In this document: positions 43,358 through 52,679 of the stretch, piece by piece
Position numbering within the stretch: the stretch's first letter is position 1
How the letters are laid out: the number at the start of each line of letters is the position of its first letter
NCBI GenBank assembly: GCA_020161815.1
Contig: JAIUOP010000003.1
Span: 1 to 64,000, forward strand
DNA: 64,000 nucleotides
From: Actinomycetota bacterium
GTDB lineage: Bacteria > Actinomycetota > Actinomycetes > Actinomycetales > Dermatophilaceae
Direction: 5' to 3'
Notes under the pieces: model-generated
What the model was told of the DNA's origin: nothing
Databases searched by the model: none
Seen by the model: the letters and a program-made list of their open reading frames with translations, nothing else
Made by a program: the position numbers and the translations under genes

Positions 43358-45831
43358 GCGGTGCGCTCCTGGGCGTCGAGGGTGACCGCCAGCGCCTCCA
43401 GGAGCCGGTCGGTCGTATGGCGATCGCGCACGGCGATCCTGATCCAGGAGGGGCCCAGTCCCGGGAAGGTGTCGCCGCGGCGCACCGCAAAGCCTTGGGC
43501 CCGAAGACTTTCGCGCACTCCGACGCCCACGTCGACGAGGACGAAGGAGCTACGGGAGTCGACCGGGCGCAGCCCGAGATCTTCTAGTCCGGCGACCAGA
43601 TGGGCACGGTCGGCCGTCAGGGTGCGTGCGCCGGCGTCGGTCTCGGCGATCGCCGCCGGCGTCGCCGTCGCTTCCATGACGAGGCCGGCGAGGGTGCCCA
43701 CGGACCAGGGCACCTGGAGCCGGGCCAGGCGGTCGATGAGGGTCGGGTCGCCGACGACATACCCGGCCCTCAGGCCCGCCAGGCCCCAGGTCTTCGTGAG
43801 GGAGCGGGTGACGAGGAGACCGGACAGGCCGGTGCCGATGAGAGAGTCCGGTTCGCCCTCGATGGTGTCCATGAATGCCTCGTCGACGACGAGCACCCGA
43901 CCCGGTCGCCGCAGTGCCTCAAGGGTTCCTCGCGGGTGCAGCACCCCGGTGGGATTGGTGGGATTGCCGACGACGACGAGATCGGCGGCGCCCGGCACGG
44001 CGGCCGGGTCGAGCGTGAAGCCGACCGAGGCGTCGAGGATGACGCGGTCGGGCACGATGCCGACCCGGCGCAGCGCGGCTTCGGGCTCGGTGAACTGCGG
44101 ATGCACGATGACGGCATGCCGGGGAGCGAGGGCCTGGGCGAGGAGGCTGAACGCCTCGGCGGCGCCTGCCGTGGGCAGGACACACTCCGGCGGCACCGCG
44201 TGCCGGGCGGCGATGGCCACGCGGGCGGCGGCGGGGCTCGGGTAGGCGGCGAGCCGGCCGATGCCGTCGTGCAGCAGGTCTGCGAGCCAGCGGGGTGGCT
44301 CGGTGAGGCGCACGTTGACGGCGAGGTCGACGAGCTCGCCGCCCACCTCCTGGTCACCGTGATGGTCGAGCAGCTCCACCGGCATCTCGGGGTCGGTCGC
44401 CGGACCGAGTGCGTGAGGATGCTGCCGGAGACGTGGGACATCGGTCGAGGTGCCGGTGAGGACGACGGACGCCTCCACGGCATCGGCGAAGCGCTGGGCC
44501 ATGACCGGGTTGCCGGCCCAGTGCGTGTGCAGGTAGGACGCGTGGAGGGTGGGTGAGCCGGTGCCCGCCGGGTCGAGGCTCCAGCCCTCGAGCTCGTCGC
44601 CGCCGTCGAAGGCCCACGCGGCGTTCGCACCGTGACCTGGGGTGGTGCGGGTGCGGTGGAACTCGTGACCGCGGACGAGCTCGCCCGCGCGCGTCAGCAG
44701 GGTGTCCTTGGGACCACGGGCCTCGCGGTAGCGCAGCACGAGCCGAGGGTGCATGGCGGCAGTGGCCGGCACGGCGCCGACCATGGGGTGCCCGTCGACG
44801 GCCTGCGCGAGATAGAGGAGCCCGGCGCACTCCGCCACGGTGGGCAGCCCCGCGGCGATGGCCTCGCGGATCTCGGAGAGCAGCGCACGGTTGCCCGAGA
44901 GGCTGCCGGCGTGGACCTCGGGGAAGCCGCCACCGAGGTAGAGGCCGGCCGTGCCCGCGGGCAGGCTCGTGTCGCCGGCGGGATCGACGACGACGGGTAC
45001 GAGACCCTGGGCCCTCAGCAGTTCGTCGGTCTCGCTGTATCGGAAGGTGAAGGCGCGCCCGCCCGCCACCGCCACGATACGACCGGACGCGCTTGCGCGC
45101 ACCGGAGGGGACCAGGGATCGACGTCGAGATCCGGTGCTGCAGAGGCAATCTCGATGATCGCGTCGAGGTCGATGAGCTCGGCGGTCTGCTCGGCGAGGC
45201 GGTCGAGTGCCCGCTGCGCCTCGGGCCGCTCGGCCACCGGCACGAGTCCCAGATGACGTGACGGTGCAGAGACGCCGGTGTCCCGCGGCAGGACGCCCAG
45301 CACCCGCACCCCCAGCTGCTCGATCGAGCGCCGGACCTCGTCGGCGTGCCGCTGCGACCCCGCCTTGTTGAGGATGACGCCGGCCAGCGTGATCGTCGGA
45401 TCGAACTCCCGCAGTCCCAGCACGGTGGCGGCGACGGTGCGAGCTGCCGAGGAGATATCGAGGATGACCACGATCGGCGACTGCGTGAGGCGCGCGATGT
45501 GCGCCGTGGAGGACCAGCCGTCGCTGGCCAGCCGTCCGTCATACAGGCCCATGACGCCCTCGATGACGGTGAGATCCGCGAGGGTCGGCGTCAGCGCCGC
45601 GTGCGCGAGCAGCGGCAGGATGCGCTCCTCGCCCTGCAGCCAGGGGTCGAGGTTGCGGCCGGGACGGCCGGTCGCGAGCGAGTGGTAGCCCGGGTCGATG
45701 TAGTCGGGGCCGACCTTGGCCGCAGCGACCTCGTGACCGGCGCGGGTGAGTGCAGCGAGCAGGCCTGCGGTGATCGTCGTCTTGCCCTGGCCCGAGGCTG
45801 CCGCCGCGATGACGAGGCGGGGGAGTCTCAT
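43354..45831 (-). CDS. CobB-CobC fusion: cobyrinate a,c-diamide synthase and threonine-phosphate decarboxylase/aminotransferase-like domain
   Basis: 825 residues in one frame. Residues 1 to about 460 are CobB: IAAAASGQGKTTITAGLL (P-loop), KVGPDYIDPGYH, and the class I glutamine amidotransferase part with YLGGGFPEVH, nucleophile in AECAGLLYLA, and SYLHTHWAGNP. Residues from about 480 are a PLP fold-type I enzyme of the CobC/CobD (L-threonine-O-3-phosphate decarboxylase) kind: VGNPTNPTGV, VVDEAFMD and the PLP Lys in RSLTKTWGLAGLRAGY. One chain thus amidates cobyrinic acid and probably makes the aminopropanol arm. No stop or start-like break occurs at the junction. Confidence 0.92.
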   Translation of the reverse strand: MRLPRLVIAAAASGQGKTTITAGLLAALTRAGHEVAAAKVGPDYIDPGYHSLATGRPGRNLDPWLQGEERILPLLAHAALTPTLADLTVIEGVMGLYDGRLASDGWSSTAHIARLTQSPIVVILDISSAARTVAATVLGLREFDPTITLAGVILNKAGSQRHADEVRRSIEQLGVRVLGVLPRDTGVSAPSRHLGLVPVAERPEAQRALDRLAEQTAELIDLDAIIEIASAAPDLDVDPWSPPVRASASGRIVAVAGGRAFTFRYSETDELLRAQGLVPVVVDPAGDTSLPAGTAGLYLGGGFPEVHAGSLSGNRALLSEIREAIAAGLPTVAECAGLLYLAQAVDGHPMVGAVPATAAMHPRLVLRYREARGPKDTLLTRAGELVRGHEFHRTRTTPGHGANAAWAFDGGDELEGWSLDPAGTGSPTLHASYLHTHWAGNPVMAQRFADAVEASVVLTGTSTDVPRLRQHPHALGPATDPEMPVELLDHHGDQEVGGELVDLAVNVRLTEPPRWLADLLHDGIGRLAAYPSPAAARVAIAARHAVPPECVLPTAGAAEAFSLLAQALAPRHAVIVHPQFTEPEAALRRVGIVPDRVILDASVGFTLDPAAVPGAADLVVVGNPTNPTGVLHPRGTLEALRRPGRVLVVDEAFMDTIEGEPDSLIGTGLSGLLVTRSLTKTWGLAGLRAGYVVGDPTLIDRLARLQVPWSVGTLAGLVMEATATPAAIAETDAGARTLTADRAHLVAGLEDLGLRPVDSRSSFVLVDVGVGVRESLRAQGFAVRRGDTFPGLGPSWIRIAVRDRHTTDRLLEALAVTLDAQERTA

Positions 45832-45847
45832 CGACGGGTCACGGCGC

Positions 45848-46462
45848 TCACCACTCGATGCCCTTCTGACCCTTCTGGCCGGTGTCGAAGGGGTGCTTCA
45901 CCTTGGTCATCTCGGTGACGACGTCGGCGATCTCGACGATCCGCGGGTCGGGGTCGCGGCCGGTGATGACGACATGCTGCGTGCCCGGACGGGTCCGCAG
46001 GACCTCGACGACCTCGTCGACATCGACCCAGCCCCACTTCATGACATAGGTGAACTCGTCGAGGACATAGAGGCCGTGAGTCTCCGCCGCGAACCGGCGC
46101 TTGATCTCCTCCCAGCCCTCGCGGGCATCCGCGGCGTGGTCCTCCTCCGTGCCTGCCTTGCGCGACCACGACCAGCCGGAGCCCATCTTGTGCCACTCGA
46201 CCGGGCCGCCCTCGCCGGTCTCCTCGTGGAGCCGGCCGAGTGCCTCCAGGGCCGTCTGCTCACCGATGCGCCACTTGGCGGACTTGACGAACTGGAATAC
46301 CCCGATCGGCCAGCCCTGGCTCCACGCGCGCAGCGCCAGACCGAAGGCGGCCGTCGACTTCCCCTTGCCGGTGCCGCTGTGCACCAGCAGGATCGGCCGG
46401 TTGCGCCGCTGGCGCGTCGTGAGACCGTCGTTCGCCTCGGTGGTCACTTGTCCCTGGGCCAT
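45848..46462 (-). CDS. cobO: Cob(I)yrinic acid a,c-diamide adenosyltransferase
   Basis: 204 residues with P-loop HSGTGKGKSTAAFGLALR, FVKSAKWRIGE, VLDEFTYVMKWGW and VVITGRDPDP. It adenosylates the corrin cobalt (CobO/BtuR). ATG overlaps the end of the chelatase gene (TGATG); cobBC starts 16 bp downstream of the stop. Confidence 0.96.
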   Translation of the reverse strand: MAQGQVTTEANDGLTTRQRRNRPILLVHSGTGKGKSTAAFGLALRAWSQGWPIGVFQFVKSAKWRIGEQTALEALGRLHEETGEGGPVEWHKMGSGWSWSRKAGTEEDHAADAREGWEEIKRRFAAETHGLYVLDEFTYVMKWGWVDVDEVVEVLRTRPGTQHVVITGRDPDPRIVEIADVVTEMTKVKHPFDTGQKGQKGIEW

Positions 46463-48555
46463 CAGGCCACGCTCCTTGGAGTCTGTATGGCGGAGGTGCC
46501 CGCCCGGGCTTGGGTCACGGCCTCGACGAGGGCGCCCTCGCGCAGCTCGCCGAGCGGGAGGTAGTCGGCGCCCATGCGGGCGGCGATGTCAGCGGCCAGG
46601 CCCATCCGGAAGCGGCCGGTCTCGCAGTCGACGACCACGGCCTGCACCCCGGTGCGCGACCAGGCGTCGGCGATCGCCCGCGCCCGGCCGAGGGCCTCGG
46701 GGCCGGCGGTGGCACGCCCGTCGGTGACGAGGACGAGCAGCGCCCGGCGGGTGCGGTCACGCATACGTTCGAGCTCGAGCACCCGCGCGGCCGTGCGCAG
46801 CCCCTCGGCCAGCGGGGTGCGACCCCCGTGGGGGAGGTCGCTGAGCGCACGGGCCGCGGCGTCGACCGAGGAGGTCGGGTGCAGGGTGAGCTCGGCCGAG
46901 CTGCCCCGAAAGGTCACCAGGCCGACCCGGTCGCGGCGTTGATAGGCGTCGAGAAGGAGGGAGAGCACCGCGCCCTTGACGGCTTCCATGCGCCGCTTGG
47001 CCGCCATGGAGCCGGAGGCGTCCACGGCGAAGAGGACGAGGTTCGACTCCTCGCCCTGCCGGATCGCCGTGCGCAGGTCACTCTCGACGAGCCGGACACG
47101 ACCGATGTCGCGCCCACGTGCCGGCTGGTGCGGTGCCGCCGCGACGAGTGTCGCGGGGAGGTGCACGGGCCCGGGGCGCGCTGTGGAGCTGCCGACGGTG
47201 CGCCCGCTGCCGGTGATCGCGCGGGAGCGCCGGCCGGCCGCGCCCTGGCCGACCCCGGACACCGTGAGGCGATGGACCCGGAAGGGCGCCGAGGCTCCGG
47301 CCACACCGGTCGGGGCGGGGGTGGGGGTGTCCTCGGGGGCCTGCGGCGTGCCGCTGTCGGTGGGCGTCTGGTCGTGCTGTTCCTGAGACGAGGCGTCCCG
47401 CGCGCTCCGGCTGTCGGTGCGGTCCTGGGGGCGATCACTCGACTGGGGAGCGGGCCCGTCGTCCTCACGCTCGGGTCGCTCGTCCTCGCCGCCACCGTCC
47501 GGTCCCTCCGGGGGCTCCGGCGCCGTCGGGGGCTCAGGATCGGGTTCGGGCTCCTCGTCGAGCAGCCTTTCGAGCAGATCCTCGTCGAGCCCGGGGGCAT
47601 CGAAGGGGTTGCGACGACGCCGGTGGGGGAGTGCGAAACGAGCGGCGGCGCGGATGTCCTCGCGCTCGACGCGCTCGGCACCGCGCCAGGCCGCATGCGC
47701 CAGGGCGGCGCGCGTCGTCACCAGGTCGGCCCGCATGCCGTCGACGTCGAAGCCGGCGCACACCCGCGCAATCGTGGAGAGGGCCCAGTCGGGCAGTGTC
47801 ACCGTGGCCAGGTGCTCACGCGCCGTGGCGAGCCGCTCGACGAGGGCGTGCTGACTCTCGCCATACGACGCGGTGAAGGCCTTTGGGTCGGCGTCGAAGG
47901 CCAGGCGGCGACGCACCACCTCCGCGCGCACCAGCGGGTCTCGGCTGGCGGCGACCTCCACCGTGAGGCCGAAGCGGTCGAGCAGCTGCGGGCGCAGCTC
48001 GCCCTCCTCGGGGTTCATCGTGCCGACGAGGACGAAGCGGGAGGCATGGCTCACCGAGACGCCATCGCGCTCCACCGTGTTGCGCCCCATCGCCGCGGCA
48101 TCGAGCAGCAGGTCGACGAGGTGGTCGTGCAGGAGGTTGACCTCGTCGACATACAGCAGGCCGCGATGCGCGTCCGCGAGCAGGCCGGGCTGGAAGGTGG
48201 CGGCACCCTCGCCGAGGGCCTTGCCGAGGTCGAGGGATCCGACGACCCGGTCGTCGGTCGCGCCGACCGGCAGCTCGACGAGACGCGCAGGGCGGCTGCC
48301 GGTGGGGGCGCTCGCGGCGTGCGGGCCATCGGGGCAGGTCGAGTCCGGACGGGCGGGGTCGCAGCCGAAGCGGCAGCCGAGCACGGTGGTCACCGGGGGA
48401 AGGACGTCCACGAGTGCTCGCACGATGGTCGACTTCGCGGTGCCCTTCTCCCCACGGATGAGGACGCCACCCACAGCGGGGTCGATCGTCGTGAGGATCA
48501 GCGCGAGCTCGAGATCGTCGGCGCCGACCACGGCGGTGAAGGGGAAGTGCGTCAC
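46462..48555 (-). CDS. Magnesium-chelatase-type ATPase, fused ChlI-ChlD subunit for CobN
   Basis: 697 residues. The N-terminal 340 are a ChlI-like AAA+ domain: P-loop IRGEKGTAKSTIVRAL, LLYVDEVNLLHDHLVD and GTMNPEEGELRPQLLDRFG. A long Pro/Asp/Glu-rich linker follows (about 350-430), then a von Willebrand A domain with the MIDAS motif VDASGSMAAKRR and VTDGRATAG. In actinobacteria such proteins stand in for CobS/CobT as the ATPase partner of the cobaltochelatase CobN. GTG at 48555 has CAGGAGGA upstream, and a cobalamin riboswitch precedes it. Confidence 0.9.
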   Translation of the reverse strand: MTHFPFTAVVGADDLELALILTTIDPAVGGVLIRGEKGTAKSTIVRALVDVLPPVTTVLGCRFGCDPARPDSTCPDGPHAASAPTGSRPARLVELPVGATDDRVVGSLDLGKALGEGAATFQPGLLADAHRGLLYVDEVNLLHDHLVDLLLDAAAMGRNTVERDGVSVSHASRFVLVGTMNPEEGELRPQLLDRFGLTVEVAASRDPLVRAEVVRRRLAFDADPKAFTASYGESQHALVERLATAREHLATVTLPDWALSTIARVCAGFDVDGMRADLVTTRAALAHAAWRGAERVEREDIRAAARFALPHRRRRNPFDAPGLDEDLLERLLDEEPEPDPEPPTAPEPPEGPDGGGEDERPEREDDGPAPQSSDRPQDRTDSRSARDASSQEQHDQTPTDSGTPQAPEDTPTPAPTGVAGASAPFRVHRLTVSGVGQGAAGRRSRAITGSGRTVGSSTARPGPVHLPATLVAAAPHQPARGRDIGRVRLVESDLRTAIRQGEESNLVLFAVDASGSMAAKRRMEAVKGAVLSLLLDAYQRRDRVGLVTFRGSSAELTLHPTSSVDAAARALSDLPHGGRTPLAEGLRTAARVLELERMRDRTRRALLVLVTDGRATAGPEALGRARAIADAWSRTGVQAVVVDCETGRFRMGLAADIAARMGADYLPLGELREGALVEAVTQARAGTSAIQTPRSVA

Positions 48556-48599
48556 GGATCCTCCTGATGGGTGACCACGCCCATCTCAAAGTCTCATCC

Positions 48600-48735
48600 G
48601 CCGCCCCGGGTCCGGGCCGGTGGCCCCGCGCGACGTCCTGGCTCTCCCTCTCGGGATCACAGTGGCGGGACCGCTCCGGACTCACACCGGTATTCCTCGC
48701 GCCTGGGCGTGGTCATCCTGCCACAGGGTCAGGGG
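48600..48735 (-). ncRNA. Cobalamin riboswitch upstream of the chlID-cobO-cobBC operon
   Basis: On the minus strand the element carries GGAATACCGGTGTGAGTCCGG, the B12-box core CCCGCCACTGTGA (48669-48657) and GAGCCAGGAC (48644-48635), in the order of the cobalamin riboswitch. It ends about 45 nt before the ribosome binding site of chlID. Cobalamin binding should lower expression. Bounds are approximate. Confidence 0.85.
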
Positions 48736-48753
48736 GCGCGTCCTGGACGTGGG

Positions 48754-48766
48754 TACAGTGCCACGC
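48754..48766 (+). promoter_or_regulatory. -10 box of a probably leaderless cobL transcript
   Basis: TACAGT (48754-48759) ends 7 nt before the GTG at 48767, the spacing of leaderless genes. No convincing -35 was seen. It diverges from the minus-strand riboswitch. Confidence 0.4.
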
Positions 48767-49972
48767 GTGATCGACATCGTGGGCGTGCCCTTCGAGGGAC
48801 CCGAGGCGCTCCCGCCGGCATCACGGACCCTCATCGAGGGTGCCCGGACCCTCATCGGGTCACCCCGGCTGCTCGAGCACCTGCCGGTCGTCGGCGGTCA
48901 GCGGCGGGAGTCGTGGCCCTCTCCGCTGCTGCCGGCGCTGCCCGGGCTGATGGAGCGGGTGGGCACCGAGGGCGTCGTCGTGCTCGCCACGGGCGACCCT
49001 CTGCGCTCTGGGATCGGGAGCACCCTGGTGCGGCTGCTCGGGGCCGATGCCGTGCGCATCCACCCTGCCGTCTCGTCGGTCGGCCTCGCTCGGGCCCGCA
49101 TGGGCTGGTCGGCCGAGGAGACCGTCGTGGTGTCGCTCGTCTCTGCCCCGGTGCCGACGCTCAGGCGCCAACTCACGCCGGCAGCGCGCCTCGTCGTGCT
49201 GAGCGCGGGTGCCCATACACCGGGGGATGTCGCGCACTGGCTCGTCGAGCAGGGCTGCGGACCCAGTCGTATGACGGTCCTCGGTCACCTCGGCGGCGAT
49301 GACGAGAGCCGCATCGACACCACGGCGGAGGCCCTGGCGGCGACCGCTCCCGGCATACCGGCCCTCAATGTCGTGGCCCTCGAGGTGATAGCGGCCCCTG
49401 GTCGGGTGCTGCCCGGCAGCGCGCCGGGGCGGGAGGACGACGCCTTCGACCACGACGGTCAGATCACGAAGAGCGAGATCAGGGCCCTGGCACTCGCCGC
49501 GCTGCGGCCGATGCGCGGGCAGCTGCTGTGGGACCTGGGCGCGGGGTCGGGGTCGGTGAGCATCGAGTGGTGCCTCATGGCGGAGGGAGGCCGAGCCGTC
49601 GCCGTAGAGAGCAACCTCGAGCGGGCCGCGCGTGTCACCGCCAATGCTGCTGCCTTCGGTGTGACGGTCGAGCTCGTGCACGCGGCGAGCAGTGAGGTGA
49701 TCGCCGACCTGGAGGCCCCTGATGCCGTCTTCATCGGGGGAGGGGGGAGCGGCGAGGTCGTCGATGCGGCCTGGCAGCGGCTGCGCCCCGGTGGGCGTCT
49801 CGTCGTCCACGCCGTCACCCTGGAGACCGAGGCCGTCGTCATCTCCGCCCAGGCCGCCCACGGGGGCCACCTACGCCGAGTGAGCGTCGAGCGCGCCGAG
49901 CCGCTGGGGCGCTTCCTGTCATGGACGCCGGCCCGCTCCATCGTCCAGTGGTCAGCAACCAAGGAGTCCTGA
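48767..49972 (+). CDS. cobL: Precorrin-6B C5,15-methyltransferase (decarboxylating)
   Basis: 401 residues with both halves present: a CbiE-like methyltransferase (about 1-200; VVVLATGDPLRSGIGS) and a CbiT-like SAM domain (about 235-401; LLWDLGAGSGSVSIEW). It methylates C5 and C15 and removes the acetate carboxyl at C12. GTG at 48767 starts MIDIVGVPFEG; a GTG three codons upstream overlaps the -10 box. cobM begins one base after the stop. Confidence 0.95.
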   Translation: MIDIVGVPFEGPEALPPASRTLIEGARTLIGSPRLLEHLPVVGGQRRESWPSPLLPALPGLMERVGTEGVVVLATGDPLRSGIGSTLVRLLGADAVRIHPAVSSVGLARARMGWSAEETVVVSLVSAPVPTLRRQLTPAARLVVLSAGAHTPGDVAHWLVEQGCGPSRMTVLGHLGGDDESRIDTTAEALAATAPGIPALNVVALEVIAAPGRVLPGSAPGREDDAFDHDGQITKSEIRALALAALRPMRGQLLWDLGAGSGSVSIEWCLMAEGGRAVAVESNLERAARVTANAAAFGVTVELVHAASSEVIADLEAPDAVFIGGGGSGEVVDAAWQRLRPGGRLVVHAVTLETEAVVISAQAAHGGHLRRVSVERAEPLGRFLSWTPARSIVQWSATKES

Positions 49973-49973
49973 C

Positions 49974-50741
49974 GTGACCGTCCACTTCATCGGCGCCGGC
50001 CCCGGCGCCTACGACCTGCTCACCCTGCGCGCCGTGCGACTGCTGGAGTCCAGTCCCGTCTGCCTGTATGCCGGGACCTATCTCGACGCGCAGGTGCTCG
50101 CTCACTGCCCTGCCGATGCGCGGCTGGTGGATACCCAGCACCTGAACCTCGACGAGATCACCGCGGTGCTCGTGGAGGCGCATGCCGCCGGCCAGGACGT
50201 CGCGCGGCTGTGCTCGGGCGATCCGTCGATCTACAGCGCCGTCGCCGAGCAGGCGCGCCGTCTCGACGCCGCGGGCGTCCCGTGGGATGTGACCCCGGGT
50301 GTGCCGGCCTACGCCGCCACCGCAGCGATCATCGGCCGGGAGCTCACCGTGCCGGAGGTCGCCCAGTCGGTGGTCCTCACGCGCGCTCAGCGTGACTCCA
50401 CGGCGATGCCGGCCACCGAGCAGCTGTCCGCGTTCGCCGCGACCCGCGCGACGCTGGTGCTGCACCTGGCCATCCGCCATACGCGCCGGATAGCCGCCGA
50501 GCTGGCCGAGCACTACGGCGAGAACTGCCCCGTCGTCGTCGGTTCCCTGGTGTCGCAGCCGCAGCAGCAGATCCTGCGGGGGACGCTCGCGGACATCGCC
50601 GACCAGGTCGAGGCAGCCGGCCTGCGCCAGGCAGCCGTCATTCTCGTCGGCTGGGCGCTGGCGGCCGAGGACTTCGTCGAGAGCCACCTCTACTCCAGCC
50701 GGGTGCGCCCGCAGCCGGGCCCGCAGACGGGGACTGTCTGA
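49974..50741 (+). CDS. cobM: Precorrin-4 C11-methyltransferase
   Basis: 255 residues, a SAM-dependent tetrapyrrole methylase: VHFIGAGPGAYDLLTLRA, LCSGDPSIYSAVAEQ, DVTPGVPAYAATAA and LVLHLAIRH. It methylates precorrin-4 at C11. The GTG start follows the cobL stop by one base, so the pair is translated together. A cobalamin riboswitch starts 26 bp after the stop, separating it from cbiM. Confidence 0.95.
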   Translation: MTVHFIGAGPGAYDLLTLRAVRLLESSPVCLYAGTYLDAQVLAHCPADARLVDTQHLNLDEITAVLVEAHAAGQDVARLCSGDPSIYSAVAEQARRLDAAGVPWDVTPGVPAYAATAAIIGRELTVPEVAQSVVLTRAQRDSTAMPATEQLSAFAATRATLVLHLAIRHTRRIAAELAEHYGENCPVVVGSLVSQPQQQILRGTLADIADQVEAAGLRQAAVILVGWALAAEDFVESHLYSSRVRPQPGPQTGTV

Positions 50742-50767
50742 GCCTGGAGGCCTGGGATAATCTGGGC

Positions 50768-50885
50768 CACCTACCCGACGGGGTGCGAGGAAGCCGGTGA
50801 GAGCCCGGCACGGTCGCGCCACTGTGAGTGAGCCGGCAGGCAGAGCCCGCCGAGCCCGCGAGTCAGGAACTCGTCCTGTCGGCTC
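50768..50885 (+). ncRNA. Cobalamin riboswitch upstream of cbiMNQO
   Basis: GGAAGCCGGTGAGAGCCCGG, the B12-box core GCGCCACTGTGA (50816-50827) and GAGTCAGGAACTCGT (50860-50873) appear in canonical order and spacing. A TAATCT-like -10 lies just upstream near 50757. It ends about 40 nt before the GTG of cbiM, so translation control is likely. Bounds are approximate. Confidence 0.92.
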
Positions 50886-50924
50886 GACCATGCGGGACGC
50901 GTCATCCCGAGAAAGGTGCCACGC

Positions 50925-51626
50925 GTGCACGTCAGCGAAGGCTTCCTGCCACCCCTGCACGCCGCGGGCTGGGCGCTGGCAGCGGCGCCATTCGTCGTCC
51001 ACGGGTCGCGCGTCGTCGTGCGACAGGTGCGGGAGCACCCCGAGTCGCGCCTGCTGCTGGCCGGGGCCGGCGCCTTCACCTTCGTCATGTCGGCGATGAA
51101 GCTGCCGTCGGTGACCGGCTCGTCATCGCACCCGACGGGCACCGGGGTCGGGACCGTCCTCTTCGGCCCGGCGGTCATGGCGCCCCTGGGGACGATCGTC
51201 CTGCTCTTCCAGGCGCTCCTCCTCGCGCACGGCGGCATCACCACCCTCGGCGCGAACGCCTTCTCGATGGCCGTCGTCGGGCCCTGGGCCGGCTGGCTCG
51301 TCTACCGGCTACTGCGACGCGCGCCGCACGCCGTCGCGGTCTTCGGGGCGGTCGTCATCGCGGACCTCATCACGTATGTCGTGACGTCCTTCCAGCTGGC
51401 ACTGGCTTACCCGGACAAGGTGAGCGGCGTCCCCGGGTCGATGGAGCGTTTCCTCGGTATCTTCGCGATCACCCAGCTGCCGTTGGCCGTGGTCGAGGGA
51501 GTCATCGGAGTCGTCCTCGTGCGCGCCCTGGCGAGCTGGTCGGGTGCGCGAGCCGAGGAGCTGCCAGGGCTGCGCCCGGGGTCCCTCGAGGTCGCGGAGG
51601 CCGGAGAGCCGGCCCACCATGGCTGA
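50925..51626 (+). CDS. cbiM: Cobalt ECF transporter S component CbiM
   Basis: 233 residues, polytopic. GTG at 50925 gives [16 protein letters not shown]; in CbiM/NikM the N-terminal Met and His2 help bind the metal, so this start is preferred over the GTG three codons upstream. Internal signatures are [21 protein letters not shown] and [25 protein letters not shown] lies about 9 nt before the start. Confidence 0.95.
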   Translation: MHVSEGFLPPLHAAGWALAAAPFVVHGSRVVVRQVREHPESRLLLAGAGAFTFVMSAMKLPSVTGSSSHPTGTGVGTVLFGPAVMAPLGTIVLLFQALLLAHGGITTLGANAFSMAVVGPWAGWLVYRLLRRAPHAVAVFGAVVIADLITYVVTSFQLALAYPDKVSGVPGSMERFLGIFAITQLPLAVVEGVIGVVLVRALASWSGARAEELPGLRPGSLEVAEAGEPAHHG

Positions 51627-51903
51627 GCGCTGGCGGTGGAGCCTCGGCCTGGCCGTGCTCGTGGTGGCGATCATCGTCGGCGTGAGCCTGGGGCTGGGTG
51701 CGAACCTCGGCGGCACCGACGACCTGGCCCGACAGGCAGCCCTCGCCGACGGCTACCACCCGTGGTTCTCCTCGGTCCTGACCCTGACCAAGCCGCAGGA
51801 GATCGCGATGTTCGCCCTGCAGGGCGGGCTCGGAGGAGCCGTCCTGGGCTATGTCCTGGGCGCGCTGCGTGAGGGTCGGCCGGCATCTCGGCAGCCGCGC
51901 TGA
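51619..51903 (+). CDS. cbiN: Cobalt ECF transporter accessory protein CbiN
   Basis: 94 residues with two transmembrane helices ([37 protein letters not shown]) and the extracytoplasmic segment [24 protein letters not shown] (given in two parts: [24 protein letters not shown]), as in CbiN. It overlaps cbiM by 8 nt and cbiQ by one. Confidence 0.93.
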   Translation: MAERWRWSLGLAVLVVAIIVGVSLGLGANLGGTDDLARQAALADGYHPWFSSVLTLTKPQEIAMFALQGGLGGAVLGYVLGALREGRPASRQPR

Positions 51904-52679
51904 TGGCCCGGCTCGCCCTGGACGAGGCGGCCTGGAGCGGGCCCTGGCGGTCGCGCTCGACCGCGGAGAAGGTGCTGCTCTCCGGAGGCATGTTGCTGCT
52001 CGCCGTGACGGCCCGCTCGGTCTGGGTGGCCGGCGGCCTGCTCGTGGTCGTCGTCGCCCTGGCGCTGCTCATGGCCCGGGTCCCCTGGCGCACCTACCTG
52101 CTGGCGCTCGCCGGTCCGCTCACGTTCGCCCTGCTGGGCGCGCTCGCCATCGTCGTGACCTTCTCGGCGGCTCCAGGGGCCGATGACATCGTGCGCCTGG
52201 GGCCGGGAGCACTGACCCGATCCGGGCTCATGACGGCCACGCTGGTGGTCGTGCGCTCGACCGCCGGCGCGGCAGCCATGCTGCTCCTCGCGTGCACGAC
52301 GTCCTTGCTGTCGATCATCGAGGCCCTGCGCCGGGTGCACGTGCCGGACGCCATCGTCGACATCGCGGCGCTGATGTACCGGATGCTCTTCGCCCTGCTC
52401 GACTCGGTGGGCGCCATCCGTGAGGCGCAGACGGCGCGGCTGGGCTATGCCACGGCCGGCGCCGCCCGGCGCTCCTTCGGGATGCTCGCGGCCGCGACGC
52501 TGCGGCGCTCCTGGGAGCAGTCGCGACGCCTCGAGGAGGGGCTGGCCGGGCGTGGTTCCAGCGGATCGCTGCGTAGCCTCACCGTCGACCACCCGGTCGA
52601 CCGGCGCTTCCTGGCGCTGACCGGGATGCTGCTGCTCGGACTCGCCGGGTGGTCCATCCTCATGGGAGGCGCGCGATGA
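51903..52679 (+). CDS. cbiQ: Cobalt ECF transporter transmembrane component CbiQ
   Basis: 258 residues, about five helices. The coupling-helix region LEEGLAGRGSSGSLR has the Ala-Arg-Gly type motif by which ECF T components contact the ATPases; SIIEALRRVHVPDAIVDIAALMYR is also typical (given in parts SIIEALRRVHVPDA, IVDIAALMYR). ATG overlaps the cbiN stop and its own stop overlaps cbiO (ATGA). Confidence 0.93.
   Translation: MARLALDEAAWSGPWRSRSTAEKVLLSGGMLLLAVTARSVWVAGGLLVVVVALALLMARVPWRTYLLALAGPLTFALLGALAIVVTFSAAPGADDIVRLGPGALTRSGLMTATLVVVRSTAGAAAMLLLACTTSLLSIIEALRRVHVPDAIVDIAALMYRMLFALLDSVGAIREAQTARLGYATAGAARRSFGMLAAATLRRSWEQSRRLEEGLAGRGSSGSLRSLTVDHPVDRRFLALTGMLLLGLAGWSILMGGAR

Noticed and set aside
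43600..48567. Long open frames antisense to cobBC and chlID, up to about 690 codons
   Set aside because: High GC opens antisense frames; their composition is Arg/Gly-rich and they match the complement of clear gene motifs.
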